Source: Cyanobacteria bacterium GSL.Bin1 (GTDB taxonomy: Bacteria > Cyanobacteriota > Cyanobacteriia > Cyanobacteriales > Rubidibacteraceae). From it: DNA of 64,000 nucleotides. The notes beneath the pieces were generated by a model that ran no database searches, was not told the origin of the DNA, and saw only the letters and a program-made list of their open reading frames with translations. The position numbers and the translations under genes were made by a program. The stretch's first letter is position 1, and every line of letters begins with the position of its first letter. The DNA lies in NCBI GenBank assembly GCA_009909085.1, contig JAAANX010000128.1, positions 37,103-101,102 on the forward strand, given 5' to 3'. Shown piece by piece: positions 1 to 9,146 of this stretch.

Positions 1-228
1 AACCCAACTGCAATGACGGTTCTGGGAATAGCGTAACCCATCGCGCAAATGCCGACGCCAAGGTTGAATAACCAAGATTTCCCTCAATTAATGTTGTCCA
101 TAGGCTAAAAAGAGCGCGATCGCGCCACTGAATTGCATTATTGGTTTATGGGTTCCAGCATTTGGCGTCACAACAATCATTTCGTTTACAATATTTAACT
201 AGATAGTCAAAAAACAAATAAAACCAAA
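1..228. other. Intergenic DNA at the left edge
   Basis: No gene can be supported here. On the minus strand a short open stretch begins at an ATG complementary to 39-41 and runs off the left edge, encoding a hydrophobic peptide. It has no Shine-Dalgarno sequence and only 13 codons are visible, so it is not called. A HIP1-containing palindrome lies near 116-125. The last 50 bases before the first gene are A+T-rich and presumably hold its promoter. Confidence 0.4.
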
Positions 229-915
229 ATGTTATTTCGTCAACTCTTTGATCACGAAAGTAGCACTTATACATATCTGATCGCTGATATCAGTACGAAA
301 GAGGCGGTGTTAGTCGATCCCGTTTTGGAACAAGTGGAGAGAGATATCCAACTAATTCAAGAATTGGGGTTAACTTTAAGCTACTGTTTAGAAACCCATA
401 TCCATGCCGATCACATTACCGGAACCGGAAAGCTACGGGAAGTAACGGGATGTCAGGGATTAGTTCCCAAGAATGCCCAAGCGAACTGTGCGGATCGATT
501 TCTCGAAGATAAGGAAGTCCTCACACTCGGATCAATCAGAATCCAAACCATTGCCACGCCAGGTCACACCGATAGCCATTATGCTTATCTCGTCAATCAA
601 GATCGGGTGTTAACGGGAGATGCCCTCTTTATTCGCGGTTGTGGTCGCACCGATTTTCAAAGTGGTGATGCGGGGACACTTTATGATGCTGTCACTGAAC
701 GGTTATTTACCTTACCCGATAATACTTTGGTTTATCCCGGTCATGATTACAAAGGCTTTACTGTTTCTACCATTGGCGAAGAAAAACAATATAATCCGCG
801 TTTTGTCGGACGGACGCGCGATCAGTTTATTGAGTTTATGAACAACCTCAACCTGCCTGATCCCAAAAAGATGATGGAAGCGGTACCGGCAAACCAGAAG
901 TGTGGACAGGGCTGA
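229..915 (+). CDS. MBL-fold hydrolase, persulfide dioxygenase (ETHE1-like)
   Basis: This 228-residue protein is a metallo-beta-lactamase-fold enzyme of the ETHE1/persulfide dioxygenase group. Such enzymes oxidise glutathione persulfide to sulfite in sulfide detoxification. Visible motifs are HIHADH at residues 57-62, the third metal histidine in TPGHTDS (H113), the metal aspartate in TGDALF (D131) and YPGHDY with H172. The GCGRTDFQ segment at 137-144 is typical of ETHE1-type enzymes rather than of glyoxalase II. No rhodanese domain is fused. The stop codon overlaps the start of a TauE-type exporter, so the two are probably translationally coupled, which supports a sulfite-producing role. The substrate is inferred; another MBL hydrolase activity cannot be excluded. 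Confidence 0.82.
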   Translation: MLFRQLFDHESSTYTYLIADISTKEAVLVDPVLEQVERDIQLIQELGLTLSYCLETHIHADHITGTGKLREVTGCQGLVPKNAQANCADRFLEDKEVLTLGSIRIQTIATPGHTDSHYAYLVNQDRVLTGDALFIRGCGRTDFQSGDAGTLYDAVTERLFTLPDNTLVYPGHDYKGFTVSTIGEEKQYNPRFVGRTRDQFIEFMNNLNLPDPKKMMEAVPANQKCGQG

Positions 916-1661
916 TGTTCATTTTTGGCTTTGCTTTAGCAGTCCTAATTGGGATGAGTTTAGGATTAATTGGCAGTGGCGGATCAATCTTGGCGGTTCC
1001 CACCTTAATTTACGTGATGGGAATTGAACCCAAAAGCGCGATCGCGATGAGTTTAATTATTGTCGGTTGCGTCAGTCTAATTGGCATGATTCCCTATTGG
1101 CGACAGCAAAAAATAAGTTTCCCAACGGTCGCGTTATTTACCCCAACAGCGATGATTGGGGCATTTTTGGGCGCACAACTGGTTCGGCTTCCTTTTATCA
1201 CCGCTACGGTTCAACTGGTAACTTTTGCCGTGATGATGCTAAGCGCCAGTTTTTTCATGATTCGCAAACGGCGATCCCCAACTCCAGTTGCTTCTTCGGC
1301 AAGCAATCGCCTCTGGTTAATTCCCCTCGAAGGCTTTGGCGTAGGAGTGTTAACCGGCTTTATCGGCATTGGTGGCGGCTTTCTAATTATTCCCGCTTTA
1401 GTTTTAGTTAGTCATCTTGCAATGAAAGAAGCGGTGGGCAGTTCGTTATTAATGATTTCGCTAAATTCGGTTGCAGGATTTGCGGGCTATATAGGACAAG
1501 TGAAACTGGATTGGTCTCTCTTAGTGGGTTTTACTGCTTTTGCCATTATTGGAGTAATGCTAGGAAGTTACAGCAGCCATTATATTGAAGGAGAAAAACT
1601 ACAAAAAGGCTTTGGCTATTTCTTAATTGCTGTTGCCGTATTTATCTTAATTAAACGGTAG
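915..1661 (+). CDS. TauE/SafE-family sulfite exporter
   Basis: This is a polytopic inner-membrane protein with about eight hydrophobic segments. It has two related halves, each opening with a glycine-rich stretch (GLIGSGGS near the N-terminus and GFIGIGGGF in the middle), as is usual for TauE/SafE permeases that export sulfite or other organosulfur anions. The ATG at 915 overlaps the preceding TGA in a TGATG arrangement, so it is preferred over an upstream in-frame GTG at 900 that would add five residues. Coupling to the persulfide-dioxygenase-like gene suggests that it removes the sulfite that enzyme makes. The family is clear; the transported ion is inferred from context. Confidence 0.82.
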   Translation: MFIFGFALAVLIGMSLGLIGSGGSILAVPTLIYVMGIEPKSAIAMSLIIVGCVSLIGMIPYWRQQKISFPTVALFTPTAMIGAFLGAQLVRLPFITATVQLVTFAVMMLSASFFMIRKRRSPTPVASSASNRLWLIPLEGFGVGVLTGFIGIGGGFLIIPALVLVSHLAMKEAVGSSLLMISLNSVAGFAGYIGQVKLDWSLLVGFTAFAIIGVMLGSYSSHYIEGEKLQKGFGYFLIAVAVFILIKR

Positions 1662-1711
1662 AATCAGACTGAATTTATTGCTCCTTTTAGGTTAAGTTTA
1701 GGTTAAGTCTG

Positions 1712-2872
1712 ATGAGTGGAGTTTTTTCACAACGATTATTAGAAATTGCCCAAGTTTTCTTTAAATTGGGTGTCATTGGTTTTGGGGGACCGGCTGCCCA
1801 CATTGCCATGATGGAAGAAGAAGTAGTGGCGCGCCGAGAATGGATTTCGCGATCGCGCTTTCTCGATTTAATCGGTGCCACGAATCTCATTCCGGGTCCC
1901 AATTCCACGGAAATAGCAATTCATTTGGGCTATATTTATGGTGGCGTTTTCGGCTTAATTCTAGCTGGGGTTTGCTTTCTTATTCCCGCCGTTGTCATTA
2001 CCGGAATCTTTGCTTGGGTTTATGTCGCGTTTGGGGATTTACCACAAATTGCTCCGCTTTTTTATGGGATTAAACCCGCTGTTTTAGCGGTAATTTTAGG
2101 AGCGTTATGGAAGTTAGGTAATAAAGCGATTAAAAGTTATCAATTATTACTGATTGGCTTAGGAGTTGCGGTTTTATTATTATTCGGAATTAATGAAGTG
2201 ATTGCTTTATTAATTGGTGGTTTTATCGGGATGCTGTTACTTCGGAAAGTGTTGCCGAAAGAAACCGCAGAAGGACTAATTGCTATCTTAAGTTTTGGCA
2301 CAATTTTGAAAGCCGTTGCTGCCACCACAGCAAAAACGGTTCCTCCTCTATGGAAACTGGGCTTATTTTTCTTAAAAGTGGGTTCGATTTTATTTGGCAG
2401 CGGTTATGTTTTAATTGCCTTTATCGAAGGGGAATTAGTCAATCAAAATGCTTGGTTAACCCAACAACAATTACTCGACGCGATCGCGATCGGACAATTT
2501 ACACCCGGTCCGGTTTTATCCACGTCTACGTTTATTGGTTATGTCATTGCCGGTATTCCAGGGGCAATTGTTGCTACTTTGGGTATCTTTTTTCCCTCGT
2601 TTATCTTTGTTTTGATCCTCAATCCCATCATTCCAAAACTACGCAGTTCAAAATGGACGAGTGCCTTTTTAGATGCAGTGAATGTGAGTGCGGTGGGATT
2701 AATGGCAGTGGTAACATTACAAATCGCTTATAGCCTATTTCTACAGCCCTCAGACTATATCGCAATCTTAATTTTTCTGGTGGGCGCGATCGCGCTATTT
2801 CGCTTTCAATTGAGTCCGTTGTGGCTTGTTTTAGGGGGTGCCATTTTAGGACTTGTTTTCCAAAGTTTCTAA
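1712..2872 (+). CDS. chrA: Chromate transporter ChrA
   Basis: This is a 386-residue membrane protein of the two-domain (long-chain) CHR family. Both halves carry the family signatures: IGFGGPAAH near residue 23 with LIPGPNSTE downstream, then a diverged FGSGYV with FTPGPVLST in the second half. Family members export chromate by proton-driven antiport, and some are linked to sulfate metabolism. It follows the TauE gene by 50 bases on the same strand and may belong to the same sulfur-oxyanion transcription unit. Its stop overlaps, tail to tail by four bases, the stop of the glucosidase on the other strand. The family is confident; the physiological substrate could be sulfate-like. Confidence 0.85.
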   Translation: MSGVFSQRLLEIAQVFFKLGVIGFGGPAAHIAMMEEEVVARREWISRSRFLDLIGATNLIPGPNSTEIAIHLGYIYGGVFGLILAGVCFLIPAVVITGIFAWVYVAFGDLPQIAPLFYGIKPAVLAVILGALWKLGNKAIKSYQLLLIGLGVAVLLLFGINEVIALLIGGFIGMLLLRKVLPKETAEGLIAILSFGTILKAVAATTAKTVPPLWKLGLFFLKVGSILFGSGYVLIAFIEGELVNQNAWLTQQQLLDAIAIGQFTPGPVLSTSTFIGYVIAGIPGAIVATLGIFFPSFIFVLILNPIIPKLRSSKWTSAFLDAVNVSAVGLMAVVTLQIAYSLFLQPSDYIAILIFLVGAIALFRFQLSPLWLVLGGAILGLVFQSF

Positions 2873-4548
2873 GCAGATTCCGAAACCAAACGAAAAATAG
2901 AAATTTCAAACGGCTGTAATAATTTAGGTAACGCCGTAACCTCACCCGCCGTTAATGTTGTGGAAAGTAAAACTTCCCAATTTTTTTTCGGAATACTATG
3001 ATCAATATCAAAATTCTTTTCGTAGGAAAAGTTAATCGCCACTAATACAGTTTCCCCTTCTGTTTCTCGTAAATAAGCGAGATGTTCATAAGGATAATCA
3101 ATCAGAGTTCGCCAACTTCCTTTTTTTAAAGCCGGACTATTTTTACGCACTTTAAGGAGTGCTCGGTAAAAATTTAAAATTGAATCTTTTTCCGATAATT
3201 CTGTTTCTACATTCACCCATTTATAGTTCTCATGAACCGGCAACCAAGGGGTAATATCCTTGCCAAAACTAAATCCAGCTTGCGCTGAACGATCCCATTG
3301 CATTGGGGTGCGTGTGCCATCTCGCGAGGGTAAACACTCTTCATCTAAACAAGTAATGGCAGCTTGATCGCGAATTTGTTCAATGGGAATATTTTCATGA
3401 TTAACCATGCCTAATTCTTCTCCATAATAAAGAATTGGCGTTCCCCGAAGGGTTAATAAAATTGTTGCTGAGGCTTTCGCGATCGCGATCGTATCAAAAC
3501 ATAAACTACACTCCGACCAGCGAGACAGATGTCTGGGCAAATCATGATTATTGAGGAAATAAACGGGCCAATTCTCTTTTGGTGTTAAGCGTTCTTTCTT
3601 TTCAATTTCGCGTTGCAAATAACCAGCATACCAGGGACTTAATGGAAATTCAAAAGTTAAGGGGAGATGGAGTTCATCATTATTGACACCGTAGAAAATG
3701 ACAGAATCATAGAGACGGTTATCAATAAAAGTTTCGCCAATCAGTAGTCGATTATCATATTCATCAATGACGCTTCTAATCTCACGAATAATCTCATGAT
3801 TTTCCGGTAAATTCTTATCGTAAATATGATATTGCTCATCATACTTTTTCCCACTGGTTTGAAACTTAACCGGATTATCCCGAAAATATTTATCTTGACT
3901 ATATGCACTCGAAGCATCGAGACGAAAACCATCCACTCCTAACTCTAACCAGTAGCGAATAACATTGTAAATCGCTGCTCTTACTTCCGGATTATGCCAA
4001 TTCAAATCCGGTTGATTGGCATTAAACGCATGATAATAATATTGCTGTCTTTTTTCATCAAAGGTCCAACCCGTTCCACCAAAATAAGAAAGCCAATTAT
4101 TCGGAACGTTTCCTTCTGGTGTGGGATCATGCCACAAATACCAATCACTTTTTGGATTGTAACGGCTTGATCGCGATTCTAAAAACCAGGGATGCTCGTT
4201 CGAGGTATGATTAATCACTAAATCTAAAATGATTTTAATCCCGCGTTGATGGGCTTCTTTTAAGAGAAGTTGAAAGTCTTCTAGCGTGCCAAATGTATGA
4301 CAAATATCATAATAATCGCTCACGTCATAACCATTATCAAACAAGGGAGATTCATTAATCGGAGATAACCAAATGGCATCAATTCCTAACCCATTTTCTT
4401 GATCAGCCTTGCCATTATTGAGATAGTCTAGTCGCTGAATAATCCCTTGTAAATCTCCAATGCCATCCCCATTGCAATCAGAAAAGGTTAAGGGGTAAAT
4501 TTGATAAATTACACTGTCTCGCCACCACTCGGCTTCTCTTTTAAACAT
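2869..4548 (-). CDS. GH13 alpha-glucosidase-type glycoside hydrolase
   Basis: This 559-residue cytoplasmic enzyme of glycoside hydrolase family 13 acts on alpha-glucosidic bonds in the alpha-glucosidase/oligo-1,6-glucosidase subgroup. The four classic regions are present: DLVINHTS (109-116), GFRLDASS with the nucleophile D211, IGETF with the acid/base E272, and FLNNHD with H335 and D336. DGIGDLQGI (28-36) is the Ca-binding-type loop of this subgroup. The length is usual for the family and there is no signal peptide. It could act on glycogen-derived oligosaccharides, or on sucrose or trehalose used as compatible solutes; the sequence does not decide. The gene stands alone, facing a 250-base upstream gap. 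Confidence 0.88.
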   Translation of the reverse strand: MFKREAEWWRDSVIYQIYPLTFSDCNGDGIGDLQGIIQRLDYLNNGKADQENGLGIDAIWLSPINESPLFDNGYDVSDYYDICHTFGTLEDFQLLLKEAHQRGIKIILDLVINHTSNEHPWFLESRSSRYNPKSDWYLWHDPTPEGNVPNNWLSYFGGTGWTFDEKRQQYYYHAFNANQPDLNWHNPEVRAAIYNVIRYWLELGVDGFRLDASSAYSQDKYFRDNPVKFQTSGKKYDEQYHIYDKNLPENHEIIREIRSVIDEYDNRLLIGETFIDNRLYDSVIFYGVNNDELHLPLTFEFPLSPWYAGYLQREIEKKERLTPKENWPVYFLNNHDLPRHLSRWSECSLCFDTIAIAKASATILLTLRGTPILYYGEELGMVNHENIPIEQIRDQAAITCLDEECLPSRDGTRTPMQWDRSAQAGFSFGKDITPWLPVHENYKWVNVETELSEKDSILNFYRALLKVRKNSPALKKGSWRTLIDYPYEHLAYLRETEGETVLVAINFSYEKNFDIDHSIPKKNWEVLLSTTLTAGEVTALPKLLQPFEISIFRLVSESA

Positions 4549-5563
4549 CCAGCTTTACTTATTCTCCAATCAATACAATTTTAGAAGAACGAACAACGGA
4601 ATTAGCTTATTATTGAGATGCGATTCGCGCTGTCTTCCCAACAAGTTGCCATCATGTTGTTACTTATCCCCTTTACTAGGGTATCGCAGGCTAGTAGTTG
4701 GTTAGTTTTGAAATGATAGGATAGTCGAAGTTGGATAAAGGAGAGGGGGTGAGGGGTGACACGAATCCCTCAATTGAAATTTGATCGCCGAGTACCTGCT
4801 AACTCTCGAAATGAGAATATTCGCTTCGCAACCCATTTTTGACAAGCTTTGCTGCCAATAACGGGAAGTAGAGACAAGCGATCCCCATCATCGGGATGAG
4901 GAGTAGTAATTTATATTGAACCTTGATGATGAATAGAAGTCCTGAAACAAGATGATAGCGCCAATTAATAGTTGACCGGTTGGTAACGCTCAATGAATCG
5001 GATTGGTCCTTGTGTTTAACAGCAAATTGCATAGCTTACTTCCTTTGCTAAAGCGACATAGTAGTTTGAGAGCTGGGTTTTTACCAAGACTTAGATAGAC
5101 AAGAGATTATGGTAAATAGAATATAAATTCATTGAGAAGCTTCTCCTCAAGATCAAAATTCTTGATAACGAAATAGATTTAAAAGATTCATTAATTAAGA
5201 AAACAATAAGGCTTAGTTTATTAAAGCGATCTTGTTAGCATAGCTTTTGCTTACCTTTCGTTAGATGACAACAGTTAGGGAACTACTAACGACATTTATA
5301 GCACATATTTTGTGATTTGCAACACTTAAGTATTCGACTTCAATTACTAAACTTACCCCTTTCCTAGATCATTCAATTCATTTTTTCCAAGCTAACCCCT
5401 GCAATTTCTCCTCTAGAGCTAAGCTAGGTCAGAAATGATTGATCCAGGACTTGATCATTTCTCTGCTGGGAGCTTTTCAATTTGGTACTTATTTTTACAG
5501 TTTCTATGATCGTCTACCGTCCACAATTTTTGAACAAACAACCTCAGTGATCCATCATTCGTC
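4549..5563. other. Long intergenic region, one small ORF
   Basis: About 1 kb separates the glucosidase from the dehydrogenase gene. Apart from the small ORF at 4799-5032 it holds no supported gene. The stretch 5033-5563 is A+T-rich, without a recognisable RNA gene, terminator or large repeat. Confidence 0.5.
4799..5032 (-). CDS. Possible small membrane protein (77 aa)
   Basis: This 77-residue ORF is not recognised. It has a good ribosome-binding sequence, AAGGAAG, about six bases before the ATG, and a central hydrophobic stretch (residues about 30-62) that would make one or two membrane segments. The N-terminus is polar and the C-terminus basic then acidic. It lies alone in a gene-poor kilobase. 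The Shine-Dalgarno match and membrane segment favour a real gene; the lack of recognisable family is against it. Confidence 0.4.
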   Translation of the reverse strand: MQFAVKHKDQSDSLSVTNRSTINWRYHLVSGLLFIIKVQYKLLLLIPMMGIACLYFPLLAAKLVKNGLRSEYSHFES

Positions 5564-6664
5564 ATGCCAACTCAGCCATCTCTACCAACAATCGTCGTCA
5601 TGCATGGCGATCAAACTGGTGAAGAACTTTTAGCGCAAGCTTTACGAGTTTTGCAACCTGCTGTCATTCGTGAACCCTTGCAATTTGTTGATTACGATCT
5701 GAGCCTAGAAAATCGTCGGGTGAGTAAAAACCAGGTCGTTTGGGACGCTGCAGAAGCCACTTGTAAAACAGGATTGGCTTTAAAGGCAGCAACTATTACG
5801 CCAGAACTTGCTGGAGATGTGGGCAGTCCCAACGCCATTCTGCGGGAAGCCCTGGGAGCTTCTGTTATTTTACGAACGGGGCGACGTATTCCCCAGATTC
5901 GTCCCCTAGGGGGAGTCCATGCTCCCATTACGATTGTTCGCATGGCTGTGGATGATGCCTACGGGGCTAAGGAATGGCGAGAAACAACTGAAACTGGTGA
6001 TGAAATTGCTTGGCGCACCTCAAAGATTAGCCGATCAATTTGTCGAACGGTTGCCGAGTTCACATTTTCCCATGCCAAACATACAGGGGCAAAAGTTTTT
6101 GGTGGGCCGAAATTCACCGTAAGCGCTACCTATGAAGGCATGTTCAAAGAAGAACTTGATGCCGCTGCTCAGCGCTATCCTGAGGTAGCTTACCAACCCC
6201 TTTTAATTGATGCGACCTTTGCCCTGCTACTACAAAGTAGCGGAGAAGCCCTCGTCATTCCAGCATTGAATCGTGATGGGGACCTATTATCTGATATGGT
6301 GCTACAGATGTATGGGAGTATTGCCGGCTCAGAAAGTTTAGTGATGGGCTTTGACCCAGAGAGCTTCCAGGTGAAAACGGTCATGGCTGAAGCCCCCCAT
6401 GGCACTGCTCCTGCACTCTACGGTAAAAATGTTGCTAACCCTACGGCGATGATTTTAGCCAGTGCCGCCCTATTAACCTACATGGGAACCCCCACCGCTG
6501 ATCGCGCTTCCCGATCAATTTACGAGTCGGTGTTTGAAGCGATCCATGAAGGGAAGGCGACCCCTGATCTAGGAGGAGAAATGAGTACTTCTGAGTTTAC
6601 TGATGAAGTGATTCGCAAGATCAAGACAAAGCTAGAGGTCTGGTCTACTCTGGAATCCAGCTAA
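5564..6664 (+). CDS. Isocitrate/isopropylmalate dehydrogenase family protein
   Basis: This 366-residue protein belongs to the NAD(P)-dependent beta-decarboxylating dehydrogenases. Recognisable elements are the N-terminal HGDQTGEEL (family motif GDGIGPE), the substrate-binding arginine region RRIPQIRPLGG, the metal-binding aspartate region NRDGDLLSDM, and the nucleotide-binding segment APHGTAPALYGKNVANPTA. Several positions are divergent: GDQTG replaces GDGIG and DDAYGAKE replaces the usual catalytic-tyrosine segment. It is therefore unlikely to be the main isocitrate dehydrogenase or LeuB. It may act on a related 2-hydroxy-acid such as a tartrate, homoisocitrate or malate analogue. It is monocistronic and converges on apcF. 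Confidence 0.75.
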   Translation: MPTQPSLPTIVVMHGDQTGEELLAQALRVLQPAVIREPLQFVDYDLSLENRRVSKNQVVWDAAEATCKTGLALKAATITPELAGDVGSPNAILREALGASVILRTGRRIPQIRPLGGVHAPITIVRMAVDDAYGAKEWRETTETGDEIAWRTSKISRSICRTVAEFTFSHAKHTGAKVFGGPKFTVSATYEGMFKEELDAAAQRYPEVAYQPLLIDATFALLLQSSGEALVIPALNRDGDLLSDMVLQMYGSIAGSESLVMGFDPESFQVKTVMAEAPHGTAPALYGKNVANPTAMILASAALLTYMGTPTADRASRSIYESVFEAIHEGKATPDLGGEMSTSEFTDEVIRKIKTKLEVWSTLESS

Positions 6665-6814
6665 GGCGGTGCCTCGCTCATGAGCAGGAGGGAAACTGTA
6701 AGATAGGATAGCCCATAAGCCCATCTCGAATACTCGTAAGGATTGGTATTTCAAACTCCCTCGCCGTCTTTGCGATGGAGCAGGAATCATCTTTGTTGAT
6801 ATAGATTAATTTCA

Positions 6815-6843
6815 TCTCCCGCTAGACCAATGGTAGCGGGAGA
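6815..6843. other. Perfect 10-bp hairpin between convergent genes
   Basis: TCTCCCGCTA (6815-6824) and TAGCGGGAGA (6834-6843) are perfectly complementary around a nine-base loop. The hairpin lies between the convergent dehydrogenase and apcF genes and could end or stabilise either transcript. There is no T-run on either strand, so a classical intrinsic terminator is not claimed. Confidence 0.5.
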
Positions 6844-6924
6844 AATGTCAATTCCAAAACTGATTCCTTGAAGCTTGTCACTCTGTTACTGGAATCAATA
6901 TGTAGCCCAATTGAACCATTAGTA

Positions 6925-7434
6925 TTAGATATCTTTTTCGCTTAATTCGCGATTCATGTGATCAAAGGGTTGATCAATAAAAGATGTATCAACCATGCCA
7001 GCATCTTCTGCCATCTGCTTCACCATTTCTTTCATAATTTCAATGCCACGGACAGTGGGTGCAATGGGAACACCAAGCGAATTATAAGTTTCTCGTAACC
7101 CTTGTAAAACGCGCTCATCTAATACATAAGTATCCCCCGCGACTAGCGCATATGTCGCGTAGCGCAGATAATAATCCATATCCCGTAAGCAAGCAGAATA
7201 ACGACGGGTTGTATAAGCATTTCCTCCCGGACGAATTAACTCCGGTTGCTCATCAAAGAGTTGTCTTCCTGCTTCCTTCACAATCGCAGCCGCATTCCCA
7301 TTAATAAGGGTCGCTGCCTGCACTCGTGCCATACCGGATGCAAAATAGGATTGAAGCTCATCCATTGCATCGCGGTCTAAATAGCGACCTGTAACATCAT
7401 AATTTTTAATTAAAGTTGTGACTGCATCTTGCAT
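6925..7434 (-). CDS. apcF: Allophycocyanin beta-18 subunit ApcF
   Basis: This 169-residue phycobiliprotein is found in the phycobilisome core, where it pairs with the linker-like ApcE to pass excitation energy toward the photosystems. The phycocyanobilin-binding cysteine is C82 in the RRYSACLRDMDYY segment, and GGNAYTT before it carries the conserved asparagine region. The extended C-terminus ending RELSEKDI, and the length of 169 rather than about 161, separate it from ApcB. As is common for apcF it is not next to apcA, apcB or apcE. It is transcribed away from the adenine methylase gene through a 215-base promoter region. Confidence 0.95.
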   Translation of the reverse strand: MQDAVTTLIKNYDVTGRYLDRDAMDELQSYFASGMARVQAATLINGNAAAIVKEAGRQLFDEQPELIRPGGNAYTTRRYSACLRDMDYYLRYATYALVAGDTYVLDERVLQGLRETYNSLGVPIAPTVRGIEIMKEMVKQMAEDAGMVDTSFIDQPFDHMNRELSEKDI

Positions 7435-7649
7435 CTTCTATTTTCCTCCCAAAACAACTGATTTTATGATTATCTAAAAATAAATTTAGTTGTTGCTCCC
7501 CTGTCATGATCAGCGAAGCAAGTATGTAATCTTGATTATTGTATCGTTTCCTGAGTCTCATCTTCCCCTCTGTTCCCACATTTCCTGAGCTAAAGCGTTA
7601 CAAAACTTAATTGTTGTGACTAACCGTTAAAGATAATTACAATTAGCTA

Positions 7650-8588
7650 ATGATTCAAAAAAAAGCGCAACCTTTTTTAAAGTGGGCGGGAGGCAAAAAA
7701 CAACTCTTAGAACAAATGGAATTGTTTTTCCCCGAAGAATTATTACAGGGTTCAATTCAAAGATATATTGAACCCTTTGTAGGAGGGGGAGCTGTATTTT
7801 TTAGAGTTGCTAATACTTATCCTGTCCAGCAATTTTTTATTTCTGATATTAATCCTGAATTAATTCTTGCTTATAAAACAATTCAGCAAGGATCAGAAAC
7901 TTTAATTAACCATTTATGGAATTACCAAGAAAAATATCTCATCTTAACAGCAGAAGAGCGAAAAAACTTCTTCTATCAAGTGCGGACTAATTACAATCAA
8001 CAGCGTCATCAGATTAACTTCGATCATTACAATTTAGATTGGGTTGAAAGAACATCCCAACTTATTTTCCTCAATCGAACTTGTTTTAACGGATTGTATC
8101 GGGTTAATTCAAAAGGGGAATTTAATGTTCCTGCTGGTCGATATCAAAAGCCGAGAATTTGCGATGCAGATAATCTCAGACGTATTGCACAAGTTTTAGA
8201 AAAAACAGATATCCAGCAAGGAGATTTTACTCAATGTCAAGAATTGGTCGATCAAAACTCTTTCGTCTATTTTGATCCACCTTATCGACCGATCAGTCAA
8301 ACATCTAATTTCAATGCTTATTCGCAACAGAGTTTTAATGATATAGAACAATTAAGACTCAGAGATTTCTTTTGTTTTCTCGATAAAATAGGTGCAAAAT
8401 TATTATTAAGTAATTCTGACCCGAAAAATGAAAATCCAGCCGATAGTTTTTTTGAATCTGCTTATACCAACTACCGAATTGAGCAAGTGCAAGCAGCACG
8501 GAACATTAATAGTAAAGGGAATAAACGGGGGAAAATCAATGAATTATTAATTATGAATTATAGTGATTTTCAATTGTACTCTAAATAA
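7650..8588 (+). CDS. DNA adenine N6-methyltransferase (Dam-like, D12 class)
   Basis: This 312-residue alpha-class N6-adenine methylase has FLKWAGGKK (9-17) for S-adenosylmethionine binding, EPFVGGGAVFF (41-51) and the catalytic DPPY motif at 209-212. Members of this class usually methylate GATC. No restriction endonuclease gene lies beside it, so it appears to be an orphan methylase like Dam or the cyanobacterial DmtA enzymes. The HIP1 octamer GCGATCGC, frequent throughout the window, contains GATC and would be a major target if the specificity is as expected. A DNA-repair or replication role is possible. Specificity is inferred from family only. Confidence 0.85.
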   Translation: MIQKKAQPFLKWAGGKKQLLEQMELFFPEELLQGSIQRYIEPFVGGGAVFFRVANTYPVQQFFISDINPELILAYKTIQQGSETLINHLWNYQEKYLILTAEERKNFFYQVRTNYNQQRHQINFDHYNLDWVERTSQLIFLNRTCFNGLYRVNSKGEFNVPAGRYQKPRICDADNLRRIAQVLEKTDIQQGDFTQCQELVDQNSFVYFDPPYRPISQTSNFNAYSQQSFNDIEQLRLRDFFCFLDKIGAKLLLSNSDPKNENPADSFFESAYTNYRIEQVQAARNINSKGNKRGKINELLIMNYSDFQLYSK

Positions 8589-8690
8589 AATGCAACTGAA
8601 AAATCAATACTCTCATTGCCTTAGCGAACTGGAAAGAAATTCTTCTGATCCCCCTCCTAACTTTATCCTCAATACAAAATTGATCGCCCA

Positions 8691-8969
8691 CTACAACTTT
8701 TTTGGCAGTTCGCGATCCACTTCGGGAAAATAGCGGCGGATGACCGAACAATCAAATTGGGAGAGAATAGCCGAAGCTGGTTCTCGCTCAAGCAACAAGT
8801 CAAATGCTGCTCTAATCACTTGTTCTGGCTGCACTTGAGTGTTTGACCATCGGTCATAGTCAGATCGGCTCAAAGTGACACTATACTGCTGCTGCGAGCC
8901 GCCTTCATTGAGTTTTATAGTGATTCCAAGTAAGAACCATACAATCAATGAGGGGCAAATACAGAACAT
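8691..8969 (-). CDS. Conserved cyanobacterial-type small hypothetical protein
   Basis: This is a soluble protein of at most 92 residues. The part from about residue 15 onward (GITIKLNEGGS, then LSRSDYDRW, then LLLEREP and IRRYFPEVDRELP) reads like a compact conserved domain. The first 14 residues are hydrophobic and atypical, so the true start may be an internal non-ATG codon near position 8927. No function is recognised. It lies just outside the left end of the IS200/IS605-type element. Confidence 0.5.
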   Translation of the reverse strand: MFCICPSLIVWFLLGITIKLNEGGSQQQYSVTLSRSDYDRWSNTQVQPEQVIRAAFDLLLEREPASAILSQFDCSVIRRYFPEVDRELPKKL

Positions 8970-9146
8970 GCCTTTAACTCTGCTGTACGGAAATCAATTG
9001 GAATGACTATACTTTATAGAAGTCGCCGTAAAACCAACGTGCTTCAGCCGTTGGATATAAGGTGAGTTTGACGAAACCTTCACTCTTGTTGAGTCAAACA
9101 AACTTTTCTTGTGCTAATCTAAGTTTAGTCACCCACTAAAGCATAA

